Numbered from the stretch's first letter, positions 1 to 8,865 are shown. The stretch: DNA of 36,737 nucleotides from Chloroflexi bacterium HGW-Chloroflexi-4 (GCA_002840715.1 PHBW01000035.1:1-36737); one strand, 5' to 3'. The notes: generated from the sequence alone by a model not told the origin. Numbers and translations: made by a program.

Positions 1-277
1 TCAATGAGATGGTGATCAGTCGCTGTTGTCCATCCACCAGTTTAAAGACTGGTACAGTTCCATGAATCATACCTTCCTGAACTACAACCAAAGAACCCAT
101 AAAGTGCTCAATATTTTCATTCACCTGGTATCCATCATAGAGGTCGGTGATATCTTCCAATAAGGTAAGCCAGTTTTCTTCCTTCCAGGCATACTCGCGT
201 TGGAAATAAGGCAGGCGAAAGTGAATATCCCCGCCATTTGAAAAAACTTTGGCAATGCGAAAACTATCAGCTTCCAT
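1..277 (-). CDS. DUF262 (GmrSD-like) protein, N-terminal part, cut by window edge
   Basis: Reading leftward from an ATG at 277 gives 92 open codons running off the window start. The start has an AGGAAGG ribosome binding site about ten bases upstream. The visible protein has the hallmarks of the DUF262/ParB-like domain of GmrS and related type IV restriction proteins: LPYFQREYAW near residue 22, the FMGSLVV segment near residue 62, and VDGQQRLITI near residue 80, the nucleotide-binding signature. In GmrSD this domain is an NTPase coupled to a DUF1524 HNH nuclease that cuts modified DNA. Whether a nuclease domain follows cannot be seen. It starts 35 bases after the methyltransferase stop, so it is very probably the last visible gene of the same leftward defence operon. 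Family call is strong; the exact role is inferred. Confidence 0.85.
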   Translation of the reverse strand, partial: MEADSFRIAKVFSNGGDIHFRLPYFQREYAWKEENWLTLLEDITDLYDGYQVNENIEHFMGSLVVVQEGMIHGTVPVFKLVDGQQRLITISL

Positions 278-312
278 GAATTGATTCCCTTCCTGATAAT
301 AGGAGTAGAGGG

Positions 313-3300
313 TTAATCGGCTTCTTCAGCACTTGCACCCATACGATATTTGAAATCATAATTAATGATGAAATCGAGTTCTTCATCTGAAAATCCATAA
401 TGTTTTGCTAAAAGTCGATCAATTTCGTCAATTATAAATTTTGAGTATTTTGGGAAAAACTCATCATATGATACTCGTCCGGTTGTTTTGTATATTGTAT
501 TTTTTCGTTTGGAATTTTTCCTGAAGTCAAGATTGAGTTTTATTGAGTAATCAGACAATTCTTCTTTTAGTGAATTTGATAGTTTTGTCATATCCAAAGG
601 GAAGAATTCTATCTCTCTCAAGTTAAGGTGACGACAATCAGACAATAGGATAAACCACCAATAGAATAATGAACTGTTTAAGACTGCTATAGCTGACAGG
701 GCATTTTGCTCTGTTGAGAAAAATAGTTTTTTAACTTGCGTAGAAATTTGTTCTCCATTTCTCTCGTTCCAAAAATATGGAGCGAAGTTTGTTGCTCTGA
801 TCCAATATTGTGGTGCATTATGGAAAAATGCTGGATGCCCTCCGATTCTAACGAGGGATTTTCCAAGTTGAGTATTAGTTTTTATCTTGTTAATTATTGA
901 AAGAGAAAGATTGGAGCTGACTTTCGGAATACTACCCTCGGTCGTATATCCAGAAATGTTGGCAAACTCGAGTTGCTGAAATAAAAAATCTCTTTGCTCA
1001 GAATACCAACGATTGTATTTTGTCGTGAATAATTTATGAGATATCTTATTTTGGATTGAGCTTTCAGATATGAGTATTGTTGCGCGTATATGCTCTAACC
1101 CTTCAAATAATCTTCCTGGTCGGTCGTCAAAATTTGAAAACCAAAGCGCGTTGCTCTTTTCCAAGCATAATTTCTGGAGCGGTTTCATCCTATCCGTGCA
1201 AACAATAGGAAGTTGTACAATCATACCTATTCTTCCCTCATTCAGACAAATAGAAAAAGATCGTTCAATCAAATAAGCGTAAAGATTCCCAGAAGTTAGT
1301 GTCTCATATTGGTCTAAAGAATATTTTTCTTTGATTTGGGAATATTCAATATATGGTGGATTTCCAATTATTGCGTTGAAACCACCATTCTTAATAATTC
1401 CATAAAAATCAACTAGCCAATGGAAAGGTTTATGGTTTTCAAGCCAAGGTAAATATTCGTTAGAGCTTGGATTTACATTTTTAGTTTTTGCTAGCGCGTG
1501 ATTTAGCTCAATGTTAAGATTTTCCAATCGTTTTAATAGTGCAGATTTATCTTGAGAAGTTACTGAATTCATTTCTAGCTGATGTTTTTGAAACTGCAAG
1601 AAAGCGCGGTTGGAAAGATCTGCTTCTTCAATAATTCTAGACACGTGTTTGTTAATAGCATCAGATTCTAATAATGATGTATATTGCCCATGAGAATCCA
1701 TTTGAAGCGCTGATTGCACTTCGTCAATTGTTGTATAACCAACAAGCGAATTTCCGGTCCGAATGTTAAAATCTATATCGGGTAGTGGCTCTATGTATAA
1801 CGGGTCTTTCACTTGTGCGATCAATTTAAGGAAGAGACGTAGTTTGCAAATCTCCACGGCTTCTTCCATGATATCCACACCATAGAGGTTGTTAACGATG
1901 ATCGATTTCAAAATGAAGTAGCGCTCGTTATGGTGCTGCTCCACCTGGTCCAATACTTCACGAAAGTCACTAAATTTTTCCGGTCGGTGTTTTTCGGTGG
2001 GTTGCTCCAGTTCAGCAATGAAGACATGCATACGCTCCAGGCAGGCTTCGTAAAGCGGTTCCAAAATATTGAGTGCGGCAAAGAGAAAGGCTCCCGAACC
2101 GCAGGTGGGGTCAAGCACTTTGATCCCGCGCAGGGCTTTCCAGAAGGCGCGCAGCAATTCCGGTCCTTCACTGGCTTCCACCATGTCCTGAGTAAACTGT
2201 TCAATATCCAGGTTATAAGTGATCAGGTCATTGACTTCATGAATTTCACCTGTTCCAAGTTTCTGAACGAGGTCTTCATAACGCATTCGCCTTGCCACAA
2301 CTTCGCGCCAGGTCTCTGTAGGAAGAGAAAATTCTTCATTTGCCGGCTTGTTCCATCCCTCTCGTTTGGATACGTCATCTATTCCTGCTTGAATTTCAGC
2401 CGGCAGAGAAAGGTCGCAGTCTTTTTGGACAAAGGGAAAAATATAACGCCTGGGGTCAGAAGATAAAAAGCGCCAAACGGATTGCTCCCCCTTAAACGCG
2501 ATGGCACAATCTTTTTGGGCTTGGTCAAGCAAATAAGGCAGGATGGTGGAACGGCTGATATACCCGGTGATGTCCTCTTTGGTGTAATAAGCTCCCATTT
2601 CTTTCTGGTTAATATATTTTTCAAAAATGTAGCCCAACACATCCGGGTTGATCTCGCTGTCGTTGCGCAGTGGTCGTTCATCCAGATGCCAGCGGTACTG
2701 GTCAAAGAAATCAAACACGCGCTCAAACGCAGCATCCGATATTTGGATCTTCTTTCCGTAGGCGATCTCAATTTGGTGCTGCTGGAAGATACCGCCATTC
2801 AAATAGGGGACATCCCCCAAAAGCCTCTTCATTTCTGGCTTTCGCTCGTCTTTGTTCATCGCAAAACCCTCAAAAAAGAGGGGGCAGAGAAAATCGCGAT
2901 AAAAGAGGTCTTGCCCTTTGTTTTTACTTTCAATCAACTTTGAGCGGAGATAATTTTCGTCCCCGTTGAGGAATTGTTTCTTTTGGATAAAATACACGAA
3001 CATTAATCGGTTCAGCGTGACCGAGATATACCAACGTTGCATCCCTTCATCCGGGATCCCTTTCAAGAACCGCGTAAAAGCTGCGTGTTCTTCTCGAAAC
3101 CGATCATAAAAGCGGCGAGTGACTCGCTCAACATCAAACGTTGCCCGCACACGGCTCGCGACGTCAAAAATCCCTAAACCTTCTTCTTCTTCGAGCGTAA
3201 AAGCAAGCCCCTGAAGACGTTCCAGTAATGCCTGACCACTTTGCCCTTGATAATATTCATATTCGCGGCTGGTGGTTGGGCGACCCGGTTCACGCCGCAC

Positions 3301-3609
3301 CCACTGCCACACTTGTTTTGTGTAATCCACGTTGGTAAAAATCAGAATGTGTTCGTGGATCATTTTTCGTAACTGGGTTTCTATTTTTCTTCTATCTGCG
3401 TAATTTGGGATTTGCCCTGATTCCAGGGGTGAACAGATCAAAACGGTTAATCCGCGCTTTTGGGCAACCGCGGTCAGGTGAAGCTGGTCGCCGTTGTACT
3501 GGATGTCTAGGTCAGAAGTGGGATGGTCCCAACCCATATCCTCAATGAAAAGTTTTCTAAAGTTGGAGGTTTGCAAATGTTGGCGAGCGCGGTTGAGATC
3601 AAATGTCAT
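313..3609 (-). CDS. Large adenine-specific DNA methyltransferase (COG1002/Eco57I-like) of a restriction or DISARM-like system
   Basis: This 1098-residue protein is an N6-adenine DNA methyltransferase. The S-adenosylmethionine motif DPTCGSGAF is at residues 500-508 and the catalytic NPPY motif at 750-753. Between about 318 and 360 lies the conserved block GYIFEKYINQ...GAYYTK typical of the COG1002 methylases found in BREX (PglX), DISARM (DrmMI) and type IIG enzymes. About 480 residues precede the catalytic core, and the C-terminal ~330 residues probably hold the DNA-specificity part. The first 100 residues might carry a nuclease-like fold, but I cannot identify a PD-(D/E)XK set with confidence. 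It lies 14 bases after the helicase gene and 35 before the DUF262 gene, all leftward. It most likely marks self DNA for the neighbouring helicase/nuclease. Methyltransferase activity is well supported; system membership is inferred. Confidence 0.9.
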   Translation of the reverse strand: MTFDLNRARQHLQTSNFRKLFIEDMGWDHPTSDLDIQYNGDQLHLTAVAQKRGLTVLICSPLESGQIPNYADRRKIETQLRKMIHEHILIFTNVDYTKQVWQWVRREPGRPTTSREYEYYQGQSGQALLERLQGLAFTLEEEEGLGIFDVASRVRATFDVERVTRRFYDRFREEHAAFTRFLKGIPDEGMQRWYISVTLNRLMFVYFIQKKQFLNGDENYLRSKLIESKNKGQDLFYRDFLCPLFFEGFAMNKDERKPEMKRLLGDVPYLNGGIFQQHQIEIAYGKKIQISDAAFERVFDFFDQYRWHLDERPLRNDSEINPDVLGYIFEKYINQKEMGAYYTKEDITGYISRSTILPYLLDQAQKDCAIAFKGEQSVWRFLSSDPRRYIFPFVQKDCDLSLPAEIQAGIDDVSKREGWNKPANEEFSLPTETWREVVARRMRYEDLVQKLGTGEIHEVNDLITYNLDIEQFTQDMVEASEGPELLRAFWKALRGIKVLDPTCGSGAFLFAALNILEPLYEACLERMHVFIAELEQPTEKHRPEKFSDFREVLDQVEQHHNERYFILKSIIVNNLYGVDIMEEAVEICKLRLFLKLIAQVKDPLYIEPLPDIDFNIRTGNSLVGYTTIDEVQSALQMDSHGQYTSLLESDAINKHVSRIIEEADLSNRAFLQFQKHQLEMNSVTSQDKSALLKRLENLNIELNHALAKTKNVNPSSNEYLPWLENHKPFHWLVDFYGIIKNGGFNAIIGNPPYIEYSQIKEKYSLDQYETLTSGNLYAYLIERSFSICLNEGRIGMIVQLPIVCTDRMKPLQKLCLEKSNALWFSNFDDRPGRLFEGLEHIRATILISESSIQNKISHKLFTTKYNRWYSEQRDFLFQQLEFANISGYTTEGSIPKVSSNLSLSIINKIKTNTQLGKSLVRIGGHPAFFHNAPQYWIRATNFAPYFWNERNGEQISTQVKKLFFSTEQNALSAIAVLNSSLFYWWFILLSDCRHLNLREIEFFPLDMTKLSNSLKEELSDYSIKLNLDFRKNSKRKNTIYKTTGRVSYDEFFPKYSKFIIDEIDRLLAKHYGFSDEELDFIINYDFKYRMGASAEEAD

Positions 3610-3623
3610 CTTTTTCCCTCAAT

Positions 3624-6600
3624 TTATTTATTGAATAATCCCATCGAGCATATGATTTGGGGATCTTTTTCTTCCTGTTCCTCTGTAATAATACACAGTC
3701 GGTCTTCACTCCTGAGGGTGACAACCAACTCAGCTAGTTGAAAATCCTGAATTCCGCTGCGCAGCAGGCGGTTGAGTGTGTCTTTCGCACCTTCGCGCAA
3801 TGGGAAGCGGTAAATATCATCGATTGTTTTCAACAACTCCTGGCTGACAAACAAGGTGCCTTTGTTTTCATCTGCAAATCGTTTCAGACGCTCATAGACC
3901 CTGAACCGTGCGCCGGAGGGCCGGCCTAATTGTCCGCCCGTCGATTTTTCGGTAGACAGGATCAGTTCAACACCTTTCCGGACTAATTCATGATGATTTT
4001 CCTGGCGGAGAATTGCTGGAGTATCCGGACTGCATTCTGCTGCGTGCAGGATCTCCAACTGGCTCTCGGTGACATTGTTTCCGGTTTGATCTACCCATGC
4101 TAATGAATCATTACCTTCGCCAGTACGTGCATATACCAGTACGCCAATTGGGCTTCGAGGTGGCGTTGAAACATGCTCTTTCGTTGAAAAAACCATGGCG
4201 GGCAATTCTTCAATTGTTTTCCGTAAGCCGGGGTTCTGAGTGATGGCATTGTTCCAGATCTGATAAGCATAGGAGGAGAGATCCACTTCATTGTCATCGT
4301 CTCCATCCAGGATACCAGCCTTCTCATTGTATAAATCAGCCACGATCTTATCATTGAGATCATCTTCAAAGAAAGCTTCATCGGTTCCAACGACTTCAGC
4401 ATTTTCTTTGAGTCGCTGCCTTACTCGTGCTCGGAGGCGGATGATCTTCTCAACCCCTTCGGCGGGCAAGAAGGAATAACACAGGATTTCGTCTGACTTT
4501 TGGCCGATACGGTCCACACGGCCGGCTCTTTGGATGAGCCTCACGATAGCCCAGGGCAAGTCGTAATTTACGACAATATACCCATCCTGAAGGTTTTGAC
4601 CTTCGGAGAGCACATCGGTGGCAACCAAAACGCGAAGTACTTGTTCAGGACTAATTTGCTTTTCCACTTCATTTGCGATTGGGCTAAAGCGCAAGGCAAA
4701 CGAAGTCGGATCATCTGCGCTCCCTTCAACTCCCGCCAGTTGTGTTACGCCGCTGTCTTTTAAACATTTCTCAAGATAACGAACAGTGTCTGCAAATTGT
4801 GTAAAAATAAGGATTTTTTTATCAGAATGGGTTTTATTGACCAAATCCAATAACTTTAAAAATTTTGTGTCTTTTCTCCAATTCCATTCATGGCATTGCT
4901 CTAAAACCTGGATTAAATTTTGAGCATCTTCTCTCAGGTGTTTTTTCAGAGAAGGAATGAAAAACCCGCTGTTTAACCAATCAAATCGCTTCTTGTAAGT
5001 TCTTGCGTAGGACTCATAGATTTCTTTGGCTTTTTTCTGATAATCAGTTTCGGTTCGAACACCACTGGCAAAATTCCCTGCAATGGTCTCGTCTACCATT
5101 TCCTCTGGGAGTTCGTCTTCATTAGGGATATCAAAGAAATTTGTATCTTCGATATCTGCGTCGTTGAGTCGTGTATCCAAGAGACCAACATCCTGTGTCC
5201 CGATAGGCAATGGGAGGTTGTTCTCCAGAGCATGTAAAAAAATGTAATTCCGCAGAATATGGCGTTGAACGGATTCCAGAAAAACCTCACCGCTGCTTTC
5301 CATACGTTTGAATAGGTTTGTTCTGCAAAAACCCATCAATCGTTTTCCAGCGCGAGACAGGTTATCGAGAATTTCTTTTTCGCTTTTCGATGCCTGGTTT
5401 ATTATTCTTTCATTGATGTAATTTCCTAATCCGTATCTCGGTAAGTTAAGATTGTTGATAGTGTTTACTATGTCGTCGGAATACAGCCTGGTATATTGAT
5501 CGTTCGGGTCTGAGTCATTAACCTCAAACTTAACTGTTTTTGGGATACGGTTTGGAAAATAAGAACGACTGCCATCGTCAAGCGTAAGAAACCGTCGTCC
5601 AGAATCAGGATCAAGTTCAGCATAATTCTGAATGATGAAACTGCGCGTTCTGCGAACCATATAGAGCCGCATCAATTCACGCCAGTCGTCAGCGAATTCG
5701 CTTTTTTCGAAAGCGGCGAGCGTCCGGGGAGAGCATTGAAACTTGCGAATGAATTCAGTTTCTCCGAGCTCTCGGAGCAGTTTTTCCGGTTTTACTCCGA
5801 GTTCCTTATCCTCTGGAACAAACAGCCTGAGCTGATTAGAAAGATCCAGATATGTTTTATTGTAGGGGGTAGCTGAAAGAAGGATGCACCGGCATTCGTT
5901 TTTATCAATGTATTCACGGATGATTTTGTAACGTTTCCCTTCCCGGTTCCGTAGGTTATGGCTTTCGTCGAGGATGACCATTCGGTAGCGCTTCAAATTG
6001 GGCAATACTTGTTGCACACGGCTAACCGAAACCACTTTTGCGCGCATCCGATATTGTTCTTGATATTTCTCCCACATGCTGACCAGGTTCTTGGGGCAAA
6101 GGATTAAAGTTTCAAAATCTTGATCGTCTTCAAAAATCCGGGCAATTGCAGTTGCCATAAGGGTTTTACCCAAACCCACAACATCACCGATCAAAACACC
6201 ACCTCGTTTATTGAGGTGATGCGCCGCGATCTTCACTGCAGCCGTCTGAAAAGCAAATAATCGATTGCCAAAATCCTTTGGGATGCGAAATTCGTTTAGA
6301 CCTGCCCGGGCTTCCTGTGAAAGGTGATAAGCCATTTTGATATAGATTTGGTAAGGCGGAATGGTTTCTTCTCTAGCCCAACTCTCTTCAATTATCTTCG
6401 CTAATTCTTCTGAGATATCTACTGTTCCCCAATCATCCCAACGATCATCAAACCATTTAGACAATTTTTGGCTGGCGTCGCTATCCAGTACATCCACATT
6501 TAATTCACCCTGCGCAGAAAGTCCAGCAAGCGTCAGATTGCTGCTACCCAAATATCCAATAATTGGATTGAAAGTATCATTTCGGAAAAGCAAATATAGT

Positions 6601-7022
6601 TTAGCATGTAGAGGATGTTGAAGGAATAATTTTACGACCACTTTTCCGGTTCGAATCTGACTGGCTAATCTGCGAAGAGATATTTCATCCTGGTTTGTAG
6701 GAGCTCCTATCGTTAATTGATTTCGGAATTCCTCGGCTAATTTCTTTTTCAAGCGCAGTTTTGTCGAGTTATCCAAATCTCCTTCAGTTTTTAAAAATTG
6801 ATAATATGTACGAAGTTCATCCTGGGGCAAGCGTTGCATACCAACAAGAAGACGGACACATTGGCCATCACAACCAGTCCAAGAGTCAATATGTTCTCCG
6901 ATTTCGTTCCAACCTCGGAGATTAAAATAACCAACACAAAAATCAGCTCTATATGAAGCATTTAATGCTTCTCGGAGATCAGGAAGAAGGTGTAAGGCAA
7001 TGTTGTCAAAGATTCTAGGCAT
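3624..7022 (-). CDS. PLD-nuclease domain fused to SNF2-family helicase
   Basis: The 1132-residue protein begins with a phospholipase-D-like nuclease domain: H139-x-K141 in HPLHAKLYL, followed by GSSNLTLAG at 159-167. It is therefore a single-HKD type that would dimerise. An SNF2/superfamily-2 helicase follows: Walker A GDVVGLGKT at 279-287, DESH at 352-355, LLSATP at 381-386, and motif VI QRAGRVDRIGQ at 831-841 after the second RecA domain, which begins near KILIFTQF (736). A ~330-residue insert rich in acidic residues separates the two RecA lobes. Such proteins translocate on DNA and are found with methylases in defence islands (compare DrmD and DrmC of DISARM, which are separate proteins there). 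Here it sits between a small HTH gene and the methyltransferase. It is the likely effector of this operon; the cleavage role is inferred. Confidence 0.9.
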   Translation of the reverse strand: MPRIFDNIALHLLPDLREALNASYRADFCVGYFNLRGWNEIGEHIDSWTGCDGQCVRLLVGMQRLPQDELRTYYQFLKTEGDLDNSTKLRLKKKLAEEFRNQLTIGAPTNQDEISLRRLASQIRTGKVVVKLFLQHPLHAKLYLLFRNDTFNPIIGYLGSSNLTLAGLSAQGELNVDVLDSDASQKLSKWFDDRWDDWGTVDISEELAKIIEESWAREETIPPYQIYIKMAYHLSQEARAGLNEFRIPKDFGNRLFAFQTAAVKIAAHHLNKRGGVLIGDVVGLGKTLMATAIARIFEDDQDFETLILCPKNLVSMWEKYQEQYRMRAKVVSVSRVQQVLPNLKRYRMVILDESHNLRNREGKRYKIIREYIDKNECRCILLSATPYNKTYLDLSNQLRLFVPEDKELGVKPEKLLRELGETEFIRKFQCSPRTLAAFEKSEFADDWRELMRLYMVRRTRSFIIQNYAELDPDSGRRFLTLDDGSRSYFPNRIPKTVKFEVNDSDPNDQYTRLYSDDIVNTINNLNLPRYGLGNYINERIINQASKSEKEILDNLSRAGKRLMGFCRTNLFKRMESSGEVFLESVQRHILRNYIFLHALENNLPLPIGTQDVGLLDTRLNDADIEDTNFFDIPNEDELPEEMVDETIAGNFASGVRTETDYQKKAKEIYESYARTYKKRFDWLNSGFFIPSLKKHLREDAQNLIQVLEQCHEWNWRKDTKFLKLLDLVNKTHSDKKILIFTQFADTVRYLEKCLKDSGVTQLAGVEGSADDPTSFALRFSPIANEVEKQISPEQVLRVLVATDVLSEGQNLQDGYIVVNYDLPWAIVRLIQRAGRVDRIGQKSDEILCYSFLPAEGVEKIIRLRARVRQRLKENAEVVGTDEAFFEDDLNDKIVADLYNEKAGILDGDDDNEVDLSSYAYQIWNNAITQNPGLRKTIEELPAMVFSTKEHVSTPPRSPIGVLVYARTGEGNDSLAWVDQTGNNVTESQLEILHAAECSPDTPAILRQENHHELVRKGVELILSTEKSTGGQLGRPSGARFRVYERLKRFADENKGTLFVSQELLKTIDDIYRFPLREGAKDTLNRLLRSGIQDFQLAELVVTLRSEDRLCIITEEQEEKDPQIICSMGLFNK

Positions 7023-7051
7023 AGTTTAGATTCCAATCGCTGAATAGCAAC

Positions 7052-7249
7052 TTAGTTGGCTGCGGTTTGACTTTGAATTTCTCTTTGTTTTATCCAATCT
7101 AGGATTTTCTCTCGTCTGAATCGCCAATGTTTCCCCACCTTGAATCCAGGAAGTACCTTGTCTTGGGCAAGTTTGTAAATTGTCGAAAGAGGGATGCGTA
7201 AGTAAGTTGAGACTTCTTCAGCCGTCCAGAACTCTTTCATTTCGGCCAT
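7052..7249 (-). CDS. Small excisionase-family helix-turn-helix protein
   Basis: This 65-residue protein is almost entirely one MerR/excisionase-type winged helix (HTH_17): FWTAEEVSTYLRIPLSTIYK is the helix-turn-helix and GKHWRFRREKILDWI the wing and closing helix. The start at 7249 has GAGGG just upstream. It is the first gene of the leftward operon, 29 bases before the PLD-helicase gene, and it follows a good extended -10 promoter. Proteins like this bind DNA as excisionases or as local regulators. Its place at the head of a restriction-type operon suggests it acts as a control protein limiting expression, but an excisionase role in the island is also possible. It is related in fold to the product at 8940-9164. 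Confidence 0.85.
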   Translation of the reverse strand: MAEMKEFWTAEEVSTYLRIPLSTIYKLAQDKVLPGFKVGKHWRFRREKILDWIKQREIQSQTAAN

Positions 7250-7295
7250 TTTCCCTCACTCTCGGTAACTAATAATTATCCCAGATACTCCAATT

Positions 7296-7304
7296 ATTAT
7301 AGCA
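7296..7304 (-). promoter_or_regulatory. Extended -10 promoter for the leftward defence operon
   Basis: On the minus strand TGC-TATAAT reads across 7304-7296, a perfect -10 hexamer with an extended TGn element. The best -35 (TTGAAT) is at a poor 20-base distance, so the extended -10 probably does the work. Transcription would start near 7289, giving a ~40-base leader before the HTH gene. The 247 bases between 7250 and 7496 hold no other feature that I can support. Confidence 0.5.
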
Positions 7305-7496
7305 AAGATAGAAAAATGTATATTCAAAACTTCTTTGAATTCGTAAACCTAAAAGTAAGTAAAGAATCCAAGATAGATTTGTAATCCACTTCATCTATAT
7401 ATGATGAATGAAATTTATTGTGGCAAATTAGCAATAATGAAAAGTTGTTGCAACCGAATATTTGTGAGTTCTATTTCCTCTTTTTTCTAGGTCTTC

Positions 7497-8519
7497 TCAT
7501 TTCTTCCCCTTCACAATACGTTTAGCTTCCTTTTCAAAATCACTCAAGTAATTCCGATCCTGTTCGATGCGGAAATGGTCGTATTCTTCTTGAGCTAATC
7601 GGGTGGCAACTTCGTGTGACACTTTTCCAGGGTTGTAAAGAATGTCGTATTCATTGAATTCGAGGAAAGCATCCAGCTTTTGCACCCAATCCTGCATGTG
7701 CATTGGGATGGCTCGCTCGGCTTGATTTTCAGCATAATCGAGGAACATTGTAACAATACGTTCAAGGCTTTTTATTTCCTTTTCTGTCATGTAGTTCTTA
7801 GCAATAGTCACATCTGATTTGAGGATCTTACCTTTAGGAGCATTTTTCCAAGTGGTCAAGCCCATGTTCGGAAGTGACGCTTTGGCTCGTTCAGCAATGA
7901 TCTCAGCTGCAGTCTTGCCAGTGATTGCCCAATGGAGTTTATTCTGTACGGTTTGGAAAAATAATCTGGTGATTTCAGCGTTGGCAGAATAATCAATGCT
8001 GCACTGTTCGTAGATATCAGTAATCTTTAAATAGAAACGGCGTTCACTAGCACGGATCTCACGTATCCGTTCGAGCAGTTCATTGAAGTAATCTGGTCCG
8101 AATCGTTTATTTAGCTTAAGACGTTCGTCATCAAGAACGAACCCTTTGACAATGAACTCGCGAAGTGTTTGTGTAGCCCAAATACGAAACTGGGTTGCCT
8201 TAAGACTGTTTACACGGTAGCCAACAGCAATAATTGCATCTAAATTATAAAGATCTACATCTCGTGCTACCGTTCGTTCTCCTTCTGTTTGAACTATTCG
8301 AAATTTTCGAATAGTTGCCTCTTCCTTCAATTCATTGGATTTGAAAATTTCTTTTAAGTGATAGTTGATAGTGTTTACTTCCACGTCAAAAAGTTCTGCC
8401 ATGCGACGTTGACTTAACCAAAATGTCTCATCTTGAAAAACCACTTCAACTTTGGTCACTCCCTCAGGGGTGGTGTAAAAAATTATTTCGCCTTCTCGCG
8501 GGGTTGGATTATCTGCCAT
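7497..8519 (-). CDS. RhuM-family protein
   Basis: This 340-residue protein matches the RhuM family, first named from a Salmonella pathogenicity island and common beside type I restriction systems. Visible family features are the N-terminal block FWLSQRRMAELFDVEVNTIN (a helix-turn-helix-like region, about residues 32-51), the following NTINYHLKEIF, the RDVDLYNLDAIIAVGYRVNS segment near 95-115, and FRIWATQTLREFI near 125-137. The biochemical function of the family is not established. The start at 8519 has GAGGA about nine bases upstream. It is separated from the HTH-led operon by 247 bases, so it is probably its own unit. An array of CTTTGAAAAT repeats lies upstream and could be its operator. 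Family call is strong; a defence role comes only from context. Confidence 0.88.
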   Translation of the reverse strand: MADNPTPREGEIIFYTTPEGVTKVEVVFQDETFWLSQRRMAELFDVEVNTINYHLKEIFKSNELKEEATIRKFRIVQTEGERTVARDVDLYNLDAIIAVGYRVNSLKATQFRIWATQTLREFIVKGFVLDDERLKLNKRFGPDYFNELLERIREIRASERRFYLKITDIYEQCSIDYSANAEITRLFFQTVQNKLHWAITGKTAAEIIAERAKASLPNMGLTTWKNAPKGKILKSDVTIAKNYMTEKEIKSLERIVTMFLDYAENQAERAIPMHMQDWVQKLDAFLEFNEYDILYNPGKVSHEVATRLAQEEYDHFRIEQDRNYLSDFEKEAKRIVKGKK

Positions 8520-8600
8520 TTCTCATTTTCCTCTGTGCGATTTCACAAGTACATTTTTGCTTCTTCACAACAATTATCTTACATGAAAATTGAATAAGTG

Positions 8601-8665
8601 AGTATGCTTTGAAAATATTTGCCTAAAAATTTTCAAAGATATACTTCCTTTGAAAATGAATTTTC
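8601..8665. repeat. CTTTGAAAAT repeat array upstream of the RhuM gene
   Basis: CTTTGAAAAT occurs at 8607-8616, as its exact reverse complement at 8629-8638, and again directly at 8648-8657, followed by a partial inverted copy ending near 8665. The first two form a perfect 10-base inverted repeat with a 12-base spacer, flanked by AGTAT and ATACT. The array lies 90-140 bases upstream of the RhuM start, between it and the divergent recombinase side. This is the expected place for a repressor operator. AT-rich composition lowers the weight of short matches, but three exact 10-mers in 51 bases is notable. Confidence 0.55.
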
Positions 8666-8675
8666 GTTGTCCCCC

Positions 8676-8704
8676 TTGGATAACGGCCTTTCACTTTGTA
8701 CAAT
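8676..8704 (+). promoter_or_regulatory. Rightward promoter upstream of the excisionase/integrase genes
   Basis: TTGGAT (8676-8681) and TACAAT (8699-8704) are separated by exactly 17 bases. Predicted transcription start is near 8711. The first downstream element is an intrinsic terminator at 8772-8809, so this promoter could make a ~100-base RNA or an attenuated leader of the xis-int operon. Confidence 0.45.
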
Positions 8705-8710
8705 AAGACC

Positions 8711-8810
8711 AAGTAATCAACACAGATTATTCGTCGCTGAAATCGTTTGGACTTTCTTATTATCGTTGGAGCGACCTTGCCAGTAAATTTTGGCAGGTCG
8801 TTTTGTTTTC
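8711..8810 (+). ncRNA. Candidate ~100-nt leader or small RNA before xis-int
   Basis: The stretch runs from the predicted start of the 8676-8704 promoter to the U-run of a good intrinsic terminator. It holds no credible reading frame. GTCGCT at 8733-8738 can pair with AGCGAC at 8770-8775, which overlaps the left arm of the terminator, so a terminator/antiterminator switch is conceivable. The alternative helix is only six pairs and is weak evidence. I do not recognise a known RNA family. It could be an independent small RNA of the island or an attenuator for the recombinase genes. Confidence 0.35.
8772..8809 (+). terminator. Intrinsic terminator upstream of xis-int
   Basis: CGACCTTGCCA (8772-8782) pairs with TGGCAGGTCG (8791-8800) with one bulged T, an 8-base loop, and is followed by TTTTGTTTT (8801-8809). 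No coding sequence ends just upstream on this strand, which makes its position unusual. Confidence 0.7.
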
Positions 8811-8865
8811 CACAACAGAAAGGAGGTGGTCTTAGGAAATAATCATTAGAAAGATAAAAAACATA

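Noticed and set aside
1930..2466. Long rightward frame (178 codons) opposite the methyltransferase
   Set aside because: It lies wholly antisense to conserved methyltransferase codons, has no domain and no ribosome binding site.
1..7304. Calling the operon a canonical DISARM or BREX system
   Set aside because: No DrmA/DrmB, BrxC or PglZ-type gene is visible in the window.
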